NCBI GenBank assembly: GCA_027604505.1
Contig: JADIIX010000003.1
Span: 248,001-312,000, forward strand
DNA from: Gonapodya sp. JEL0774
Taxonomy: Eukaryota; Monoblepharomycota; Monoblepharidomycetes; Monoblepharidales; Gonapodyaceae
Reading direction: 5' to 3'
Length of the DNA stretch: 64,000 nt
How positions within the stretch are numbered: position 1 is the first letter of the stretch; the number at the start of each line of letters is the position of its first letter. The notes under the pieces are model-generated. The model worked only from the letters and a program-made list of their open reading frames with translations. It did no database searches and was not told where the DNA came from. This document shows, piece after piece, positions 56,051 to 64,000 of this stretch. The translations under genes and the position numbers were made by a program.

Positions 56051-58008
56051 CTATGCCGAGGGTTCCACAACCACCACCACGGTCTCCCCCCTGACATCTC
56101 TCCTACACACTGGACATGCCACGCTCTTCTCCAGTAGCCATCGGTCGATACATGCGGCGTGGAATTCGTGTCCGCAAGGTGGTAAACTTCGCACAAGTTC
56201 ACCGTCACGGAACTGTTCGATGCAAATGGGGCAGTGGTCCAGGTCGAGGTTGGTTGCAATCGATATGCGAGAGAGGGCTCGAGCGGCACGGGAGAGTGTG
56301 GAGGGGCGAGGGAGGGAAGGAGAAGTTTGGCTAGGAGATACGGGCGTGGCGGACGGGGACGAGGGGGCCGGGTCCGATGATGGGGGTTTCGGGTGGTCCA
56401 GGGTGGTCCGTAGGTGCAGTCCACCTTGCCCCTGGGAGGAGGGGGACTCGTATGGGCGGATGGGAGGGAGTGCGGCGAGCTCTTTGGGGGTGAGGTGGGG
56501 GAGGTTCTTGTTGCCTGCGGCGAGCTCGAGGGCAAGCTCGTCGAGGGTAATGCCGCGTGACCGAGCGATGCGGTACTGTTCATGAAATGGGAGGCCGAAG
56601 TGAGGTTAGATTGGTGTAGAAGCGGAACGTTTGGGACGACATGAAACAAAGAGGAGCAAGCACACCGCGACGTGCAACCTGGTGACGCTTCCAAGCTCTC
56701 AGTCTCCAACGACATAAATAACGGGCTCCAACAATCTGGAACTGTTGAACGGACCTCCATATCCTCAGATCTCTCTGAAGCAGCTACTCACCCGCCTAAC
56801 ATACACCACCCCCACGGAGCACAGCGTCAAACCCACCACCACGGCCGCGGCCCCAAGCAGTGTGCTACTTGTGAGACCCCTGAACACGACAGCGGAGAGA
56901 TCGTCAGAGGCCGAGACAAGGTGCGAGGTCGGTACGGTGATGAGGACAGCATGCTGGCAGACGCGGGAGAGGGTTGGGGCAGGGGCGCACGCATGAATGG
57001 GTGGGGAAGGGGTTGACGGGAGAGCGGGGGTGAGGTCAGCATGTTATACGGCTGTCTGTCAGTGTGTCGGTCCGCCTTACTGGTTCCTGTATACCTCGGA
57101 TATCCCATGACGCATATCGCACACAAGAACACCCGTGGTCCGAGTTTTTTTGAAAGCATTACTAAACTCACCATGCCATCGCGATCCGCTCCGGCCACCC
57201 CGCTGATGTTGCCAACCTTCAGAGCCAAATCCGTCAGCGCCGCTCCATAATTCGCCGACACAAACGCGACAGCAAACGACGTGAAGTTTCCGACGTCGGA
57301 GGTGGTGAGGGTTTCCAAATTGTCGGGCGGGGGGTAGAGGACGGCGATAGAGGCGGAGTTGAGGGCGGCGACGTTGGTGAGTTTGGTAAGGAGGGGACAA
57401 GGAGTGGAGGTAGAGGAGATGAGGATCCTGGTCAGGGGAAGGGGGATGAGATCGGGTTGAGTTGGAGCAAGCAACAACGCGCATCTCGAATACGCACGCC
57501 AAGGTATCCGATACATTTGCGGAGGGGATCATTGGTATAGTTGAGCAGGCGTCGCCTACGTAGAGCATCTGGCTCTCTGAGAGAAAAAACCGTGGATTTA
57601 CGGGGAGGGATCCGTTCCGTGAGTACAGGAGACTTCATGTTCAGAGACATTTCACCGGATCCCTCTGAGCGATCCTCAACCCTAAATCCACGCACCAATA
57701 TCGAGCGTTGGCAGCACCGTTCCCTTTGGTAGCATCAAAGTCCCGACATAATCCGCCCAAACCACGGGATCGACCGTCGCGTTAGGAGCAGCGGTAAACG
57801 AATATGCGGAGAGGGTGAGATTTTTCTGAGCGGATAAGGTTATTGATTTAGCAGCAGGAGGAGAAGAAGCGGCGGGAAAGGAGCGGGCGGAGGACGAGGG
57901 GATGAGGAGGAGCAGGACGAGTGCGAGCACCGGAAGCAGCGAGTGTGAATGAAGGACGTCGAGTTGCCGCTGCGATTGCGCCATGGGGGTGCGCAGATTC
58001 GGCGGCAT
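56051..58008 (-). CDS. PA-TM-RING ubiquitin ligase
   Basis: Membrane-anchored E3 of the RNF13/RMR type, in endosomal or vacuolar membranes. Five exons close in phase: 57696-58008, 57498-57576, 57172-57427, 56792-56953, 56051-56575; 1335 nt, 444 residues. Signal peptide (L-L-P-V-L-A-L-V-L-L-L-L-I-P), then a lumenal PA domain (A-L-I-Q-style core here as I-L-I-S-S-T-S-T-P-C-P-L-L-T-K and A-S-I-A-V-L-Y). One membrane span (L-L-G-A-A-A-V-V-V-G-L-T-L) is followed by a basic stop-transfer. A Pro/Ser-rich cytosolic linker leads to a complete RING-H2: C-P-I-C...P-C-G-H-E-F-H-A-A-C-I-D-R-W-L...C-P-V-C-R (about residues 384-427), with all eight zinc ligands present. A 326-codon frame on the same strand (55780-56760) is a shadow in another frame. 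Confidence 0.92.
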
Positions 58009-59090
58009 CGAAATTCGACTTTTGGAGTTCGTTGAATATTTTAGAAAGCGTGGATGGAAAGAGCTGAGGGGACCAGGGCAGGGAGCAGATCTGGGTGCCC
58101 CCCCGTGAAGCCTCCCGTGTCTCTCTGGCTTGCCGCACTGGTCACAATCACGTATATGATCTTCCCATTCCCTATTGGCGCATTAAAATTTGGAATGTAC
58201 CCAAATCCCACATCCGCCATGATGTTTCCGTGTGGCTACACTTGTAACATGTGTGTCCCTGTTGCCGCCGTCTTCGCAGACAACCCATTCCACAGCCCAA
58301 GGTCGCAAGAGCGCCAAATTAATATCGGTGGCCCGCAACAAAGCACAAAATTTTATGGTGCAGGCACTCAGTGGTGATTTCCGATGAGGTAGAGCTTGCT
58401 GCGCTTGTGCGAGAGACCAGATCCAGAGCTAAAAAGGGACCCGTCATTACTGCTCCCAATACACCTCAACGGCGAGAAAAAACACCCGGCCTTCTGACGA
58501 GACTCCGAATCAAATTATACTCGAGTTTGAATTGTTGATGTGTAGATGGGTGGCTGTAGGTGCTTAAGCGCGCAATTTGGTGTGTGGTTTGCATGGGAAG
58601 TCGATCAGACTACGCCCACTCTTCTGAGAAAGAGACCGAGCATTCACATGACCGGGGTGTAAACTCAAAACGTAATGATTATACGAACTCGAGACATTTA
58701 CGGAGCCCAAGGCCGTGCTGGAATGCCTACACAGCGTGATTTGTCGTCATTGCGGCCCACGCCAAATCATTTTCAGATCCATCCACCACGGTGTTTACGA
58801 GCAGCGAAATCCCACAGTAAAATAAGATTGAAATAAACTGATCGGCTCAAATTTGTATTTTTTGATCCGAGGTGGGACTCACACCCAATTGCAAAGTTTC
58901 TCTGCAGTTTCATGAAATGCTCAGAGAACGTGTACGACACTTTCAGTACATGCTCTAGTGTATCTATCTATAAGTAGACACGGAAGCTTGATGATCCTCG
59001 GCCTCCATTTGCGGTCTTTGCAGACCTCTTCGCATGACTACCCAGCAACCCATAATTCAGCACCGGTGCTCTTTCATAGGAACATTCCCA
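58009..59090. other. Intergenic region between divergent genes, 1.1 kb
   Basis: Lies between the RING gene (minus) and the TMX-like gene (plus), so it holds both promoters. No coding region is supported. A minus-strand B-box-like motif (GGTGTGAGTCC, about 58870-58880) is not part of a tRNA fold. Confidence 0.45.
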
Positions 59091-61039
59091 ATGCGAAGAC
59101 GACGACCCCTCATCCGAGCCATATTGCCCGGCCCACTTCACTCGCGACACCCTCGATTTCCATCTCTGTGCAGACTTAGTCCTGTATTCGCCCGGTTAGC
59201 GTGTCTCCTCACCGTCGTCTTCTTCGCCGTGCTTTCCATCCCCCATGTGCACGCTTCCCTCCCCCCCGCCTCTTCCGAATCACATTCTGCCGCTCGAACG
59301 GGTCATTTGGGAAACGACGAGTCTCGCCATTCGGACGCGCTCGTTCTGGAGTCCGATGCGTCCGTGGACGAGCCCACTCTCGACGGATGGACAGACCCCA
59401 CCGTGACCATCACGAAATCCAACATGTCGCTCTTGGCGCGTGGGAGATGGCTCGTTCAATTGTGAGTTTTGAGCGGGGTCGGGTTGCGCAGGCGTGTCGG
59501 ATGGAGTGTGAAGCGGTTGGATGAGTTGGAACTGAAGTACCGGGCAAGAGGGGTGCTTGCTTCGCTTTTTTTTTGAGATTACAGTATTGCAACGGTGCAG
59601 GCTTCCTTAGGTGTGGGTACACAGAAGTGGAACGTCGATTCCTCGATTAGAAGCGAGGATGAGAGGGTTTCCATTTGGTCGACATCCGTTGATCCCCCCC
59701 AGGACCAAAGCGAGATTGAGCTGGGAACTTATCAGACACCAAACTCTCTGTTAATCGTTTGGCTTTCGACTCCCACTCTCCTATTCCCTCTTACTCTGAC
59801 ATCTCTCCTTCAATTCGTTCACCGTGATTCCACCACTCTACCGTACATCCCCAGCTCCACCCCGTGGTGCCCCTTCTCCCGCCGCCTGCAACCCATATGG
59901 CTTGAAGCAATTCGTATACTTGACACTGAGGAAGCCGAGCGAGAGCAACAGGTGGCCGCGGCGATGGAGTTTGGTTCCGGGAACGCAGTGGCCGGGTTTG
60001 ACAGGGCCAAGGAGGATGGAGACGGGGTTCCGCGACCGCTTACTTTGGTCCGCCGGGTCACTTGTAACGCCTCCACCACCGATCTTCCCGAATGCTCGTC
60101 TTCCACCTCTTCCTCCTCCTCCCCCGAATCCGAACCCACCGCAACACACGCAGCTCCCGCACGAGCAACACAAACTCACATCCCAGTAGCTCGCTTGAAC
60201 ATTTTGCCGAGATTGCGATTCGCCAAAGTGGACGCGGAGAGAGACCCAGAGGTGGCGGCGTTGGTTGAAGTGAAGGGGTATCCGACCATCAAACTGTGAG
60301 TGGTTCTTGGCAGGCGGTGATGTTTGGGTTGGATGACTGCTGTATTCCAGTCGGGCAAGAAGTTCCCGTTTTGGAAAGAAACAAAGTTTGGAGGCATTGG
60401 TGTGGAAAAAGAGAGCTGCCTCCCGTTCAATCAGGGATGCCAACTTGAATGGCAGCTAACCATCTCAGTCCCATTCTCACCTGTACCCCCGTTCAAACCC
60501 CATTTCACCTCCGACCACCCGTTCCGCTTCACATCTCAGCATTCAACATGCCGATGCCTGGACCCACACGAACCTCACCACAGTCACTTCCCTAGTCCAT
60601 TTCGTACGGCACGGGTGGCGGAGACAGGCGTGGTACAACCGCCTGCCAGCACGGTGGTCTACATGGTACGCCGCACAGGTCAGGCTGTTCAATTTGTGGG
60701 GCGGGTGGAGGGTGAGTTTGGAGATGTCGCGCGGGCCACTAGGCAATCATCCAGTCTTCTGTGGGCCTTCTTGATCTCTCCATCTTTGCACCGTCTCACC
60801 ATCAAACGCCATTACCCCCAACACAGTCCTCCCTCGCGCATGTTCTGCCTCCACCCCTTCCACCTCTCATTGCCGCACTCTTGGCCGTGCTTGTTCTCCG
60901 TGGGGACACCCTGCCACGCTTTGGGGACGCGTGGCAGGAACTGGGTGCCCGGTGGGCGGCGTTGGGTAGGGTTGGGGCGGAGATGGTATGGGATTTGGAG
61001 GAGGTGGATGCGATGCAGGCAGAGGGAGGAGCCGGTTAG
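59091..61039 (+). CDS. TMX-like thioredoxin-fold membrane protein with CPFS active site
   Basis: Protein disulfide isomerase relative of the ER membrane. Exons 59091-59461, 59855-60295 and 60596-60711 close in phase; a last exon reaches the stop at 61039 but its acceptor was not settled. The N-terminus is Arg-rich with a hydrophobic signal segment (L-A-C-L-L-T-V-V-F-F-A-V-L). The thioredoxin domain begins L-V-Q-F across the first intron, then S-T-P-W-C-P-F-S-R-R-L-Q-P-I-W (Cys about 129, Ser about 132). It continues through a Glu/Ser-rich insert to R-F-A-K-V-D and G-Y-P-T-I-K-L, with the conserved cis-Pro region present. The second active-site Cys is replaced by Ser, so this cannot catalyse dithiol oxidation in the usual way. 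The C-terminal exon has a membrane span (L-I-A-A-L-L-A-V-L-V-L). The first intron is long (393 nt). Confidence 0.8.
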
Positions 61040-61529
61040 GGGTGAGGAAAGGGCTAATTGGATGTGGAGTTTGTTTGTGCATATCGTGGGGGATCGGCAG
61101 GAGCCAGAGGGAAACGATTTGTTGGCACACTCTGTCTTCTTGCAGGTGCAGGGGAAGTTGGAAACCAAAGCACGCGGAACCACATTGGAAAGACATGCAC
61201 GGCCCGACAAGAATTTGGTGAGGTCGTTTGGACCTTCTTATTTGCAAATACATTAATGGCATCCATCCAAAGTGGAGGAACTCCGCTGCCATGTTAATGT
61301 GTACTATGTATGGTAATGCATCGTCCACTCATGGATTGTGGAGCTGGGAAGAAATGTAATCGTAACACGGTTGAAACAAGAGATGTTCCTGGAATTTTGT
61401 TTCCCAGGTTCTCCGTATACGTATTTTCTTCGCGTTGGTGGGTGAGCTGACAATGGACTTTAAAAGTTGCGTAGACCGGCTAGAAAACAGCCGCTCTTCC
61501 GTTCCATTCGCCATTGTTTTCAGTTAAAC
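61040..61529. other. Intergenic region
   Basis: 490 nt between two same-strand genes. Nothing recognisable beyond the presumed 3' end of the TMX-like gene and the promoter of the hydrolase. Confidence 0.45.
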
Positions 61530-62878
61530 ATGACAATCGAAGATCCCAAAGACAAACCACTCGTTGCAGAGTAAGTGCATCCACACGTATATCCGCAGAC
61601 CGGTCTGTTCTGAGAATCGGGATTGGGTTTGCGCTACACACCTTGCGATTCCAGCTCCTGCTGTGGGTCGACCTACGCCAAGCCCGTGCTCGTTCCAGCC
61701 AACTTTGTAAGCGCGATAGCGTTCTAAAGTTTTGCGCGGTGCGTATCTCTCACTCCAAACTTGTTTCTTGCCAGTTTACCCCGCGAGGCAAATCGGGGAC
61801 ACTCGGTGATCTCCCATATTATCTCGTGGAACCACAAGGTGGGCCTAAGACAAACAAAGAGGCCATAATTGTTATTTATGATATTGTTGTGAGTGACCCC
61901 ACTCAGCATCACATGGCGTCACGGCGTCGTGGGGATAAAGTTACCCGATAATGAAGTTGCTTTGTTTGTCTACATAACAGGGAACTGGCCACCCTAACAA
62001 CAAGCAGGCATGCGACTACTTAGCGGATCATACTGGTTTGGTGGCCATTCAACCGGATGTGTTCCGTGGGCGTGTCCCTGTGGCAGAGTTCATGGCTGGT
62101 TGGTTCTGACGTTCTGACTCTCTCGCAAACATGTTCTGTGAGTTCTCAAATTCCGGTTCTTCCCCATCTGAATCACAGATCCACCCGAGCCCGGCACCCC
62201 GGACGCTGAACTCACGGGATTGGGTCTGAGCAAGCGAGTCATGAATCGCATTGTGGATTTCGCCAAGAACGGCGACGGCTCGTACGCCAAGGTTGTGAAG
62301 AAGGATCTTCTCAACACTATCACATTTTTGAAAGACACCTTGGGCGTGGAGAAGGTTGGTATGGTTGGGTTCTGCTACGGAGGGTGAGTGCATGTAGATG
62401 ATGTCCGGCGATGTTCATGGCACAAATTGAACACATACTCCCGATAACTTCTGCTCTTGAAGAGAAATTATTATGCAAGCTGCGCAGGATGACGATGTTG
62501 TCAGCACCGTGAAAGCAGTGGCCGGAGTTCATCCTGCTTTCATCACAATTCGAGATGGCGAAAACGTCAAGATTCCCGTCGCTTTGCTGCCTGGAAACAA
62601 TGTAGGAGAAACTTCCCGCCTGATATCTATGTTGCGTCTCGTGATCCACATTTCATTTGATTGTTTCGCAGGATCCGGACTTCTCGGACGTCGAAAAGGC
62701 CTTACTCGCAAACCCGAACATCCCGGAGCCCAAGTCAAAAAGTGTCCTTCACCACAGATATGAAGAGGTGGCGCACGGCTTTTGCACGGCGAGGGGGGAC
62801 TTCACGGACGAGGTTGTGAAGAAGAACGCGCTCGATTGCTTCCACAGAGTGGCGGAGTTCTTGGCGGCAAACATCTGA
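61530..62878 (+). CDS. Dienelactone hydrolase family protein
   Basis: Alpha/beta-hydrolase of the carboxymethylenebutenolidase family. Seven exons close in phase: 61530-61570, 61655-61706, 61775-61888, 61981-62098, 62179-62383, 62463-62601, 62672-62878; 876 nt, 291 residues. The nucleophile elbow is G-F-C-Y-G-G with Cys (about 174), as in true dienelactone hydrolases rather than the Ser of other alpha/beta hydrolases. The catalytic Asp is probably in N-N-D-P-D (about 224), and the His in V-A-H-G-F (about 258). The P-D-V-F-R-G segment is also typical. An N-terminal S-C-C-G-S-T-Y segment precedes the fold, as in many fungal members. The substrate is unknown; fungal relatives act on lactones or esters. 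No signal peptide, so cytosolic. Confidence 0.93.
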
Positions 62879-63210
62879 GACGCAAATAGGAGTATTACAG
62901 ATATATAATTTGACATGCTTTTTGAAGTTCTGCTTCACCAATGTGTAACAAAACAACAAATGGGGGATATTCACCTTCCCTTCCAAATAGAAGTAGCTTA
63001 TCAGCAAGCTGAATTGTCTTGGAGGGTAGTTGGGACTCAAGGAACACAGTGTGCTCGGCGTCCATCGTGCTTACAGATTTGGAAGAATATTTGCTTTGTC
63101 CTTTTTTCTCTTTGACCCTCCTGCCTGTGGCGAATCTTGCATTCAAAAGGCGAACACCTATGCGGCCACTTTCAGATCTTTTACTTGTTCATCGTCCGAA
63201 GCCAGAAAAC
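62879..63210. other. Intergenic region
   Basis: 330 nt between same-strand genes, presumably the hydrolase 3' end and the promoter of the GPI protein gene. Nothing else recognised. Confidence 0.45.
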
Positions 63211-63891
63211 ATGTCCCGCTCCGTCCTCGCTGCCCTCGTCTTTTCTGCTCTCGCTGCCTTCGTTTCCGCTGCGGACCCTATCGCTTTCAACAGCACTGTC
63301 GACGGGTTTGCCACGACCTCGATCACTGCCCTCGGAAGTGGCATCACCACCCTCACAACTGCGGGGACCTCTGGCGCACGGATATACTACACAAAGCTGA
63401 CGACGGACACCTCGGCGACTGTTGGGCTGTGCAATGTGTACCTTACCAATGCCGAGTTCGGCACAAAGACACAACTGTTGGCTGATTTCGACACCATTAA
63501 GCAGGAATGCTCTTGCTACTGGGTCGACGCCAACGACTTGATGACGATGTACCCAACCCTCCAATCCTCGTACCAGTACACCCTCACTTTCACCAACCTC
63601 CAAGGGAAGTACAACATCACCAGCCCGCCATTTGGCATCCAATTCTCCGCAGCACCCGGCGTCACCTCCAGTGCGGCTGCTGCAGTTGAGACGAGCTCAG
63701 CGCCTGCTACATCATCCGTGGCACCTAGAACAACGTCCGCGGCCCTAGTGACCACCTCGACCGCTCCTTCCTTGGTCCTCCCCGGTGCGGTCGCCACCAC
63801 CACCGCAAAGGCAGGCGGTGCAGCATCTCGTCTTGGTTCGCTAGCTGCTGGCGTTGCGGTCTCGTTTGGGGCTGCCGTGATTCTTCTGTAA
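63211..63891 (+). CDS. Secreted, probably GPI-anchored Ser/Thr-rich protein
   Basis: Single exon, 226 residues. Signal peptide (S-V-L-A-A-L-V-F-S-A-L-A-A-F-V-S-A, cleavage about residue 20), a ~130-residue domain with two close Cys (C-S-C) and a third Cys upstream, and an N-G-x-type Asn site (Y-N-I-T). A Ser/Thr/Ala/Pro-rich stalk (about 150-200) follows, then a hydrophobic C-terminal tail preceded by small residues (G-G-A-A-S), which together fit GPI attachment. This is the typical architecture of fungal cell-surface proteins; no family was recognised for the domain, although the arrangement is like the 'yeast cell wall synthesis Kre9/Knh1'-type small surface proteins. Function unknown; a wall or surface role is inferred. 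Confidence 0.85.
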   Translation: MSRSVLAALVFSALAAFVSAADPIAFNSTVDGFATTSITALGSGITTLTTAGTSGARIYYTKLTTDTSATVGLCNVYLTNAEFGTKTQLLADFDTIKQECSCYWVDANDLMTMYPTLQSSYQYTLTFTNLQGKYNITSPPFGIQFSAAPGVTSSAAAAVETSSAPATSSVAPRTTSAALVTTSTAPSLVLPGAVATTTAKAGGAASRLGSLAAGVAVSFGAAVILL

Positions 63892-64000
63892 CATTTATCC
63901 CCGGTGAATACTGGCCCCTGATGTCACAATGACGCACTCGGAATCAAAGTTCTCACATCACCATCAATTCTTACCTCCCGCAGCGCACATTGTGAGCATG

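Noticed and set aside
55780..56760. 326-codon minus-strand frame
   Set aside because: It overlaps the RING exon in another frame. The true frame encodes all eight RING ligands; this one is a Pro/Ser/Thr-rich by-product of GC-rich codons.
58860..58960. Possible minus-strand tRNA near a B-box-like GGTGTGAGTCC
   Set aside because: Two mismatches in the box, no partner acceptor strand and no T-run terminator.

Overview
The window is nuclear DNA of an early-diverging, probably zoosporic (chytrid-like) fungus. The sequence shows dense short spliceosomal introns (mostly 50-150 nt, GTGAGT/GTACGT-type donors and CTAAC/CTGAC-like branch sites), fungal-type proteins (Sfp1-like zinc fingers, a QDE-1-type RNA-dependent RNA polymerase, a DHA2 transporter), and two large membrane proteins of the TmcB ('tiny macrocysts') kind, which I know from chytrids and amoebae. 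The phylum is inferred from these gene families. All gene models were spliced by eye. Where exon lengths are quoted, the codon phases close and the total is a multiple of three.

Layout, left to right: (-) partial Sfp1-like zinc-finger gene running off the left edge; (-) mitochondrial 3-hydroxyisobutyrate dehydrogenase; a 1.5-kb empty stretch; (-) unrecognised disordered protein; (+) F-box protein; (-) 11-exon RNA-dependent RNA polymerase with a very long disordered N-terminus; (+) 13-exon DHA2 drug/metabolite transporter; (-) cytosolic phospholipase A2-like protein, divergent from a (+) copine; (+) FAD-dependent amine/amino-acid-type oxidoreductase; then an inverted pair of TmcB-like genes (27205-32293 on -, 35288-40258 on +) facing away from each other around a (+) importin-alpha-like armadillo protein; (-) p24/EMP24 cargo receptor; (+) a second Sfp1-like zinc-finger gene with a 7-nt micro-exon; (+) an unrecognised multi-pass membrane protein; (+) RhoGEF (DH-PH); (+) F-box/Cys-rich protein; (-) RasGEF; (-) PA-TM-RING ubiquitin ligase; (+) thioredoxin-fold TMX-like protein with a CxxS active site; (+) dienelactone hydrolase; (+) small GPI-type secreted protein.

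Most genes are independent eukaryotic transcription units. Themes that recur are membrane lipid and calcium signalling (cPLA2, copine, DH-PH, RasGEF), the secretory pathway (p24, PA-TM-RING, TMX, GPI protein), ubiquitination (two F-box proteins, RING) and RNA silencing (RdRP). No RNA gene, CRISPR array, complete transposon or virus-like element was found. The most unusual items are the 7-nt micro-exon that supplies the first zinc-binding histidine of a zinc finger, the mirrored TmcB-like pair with one intron present in only one copy, and the 542-residue N-terminal extension of the RdRP.
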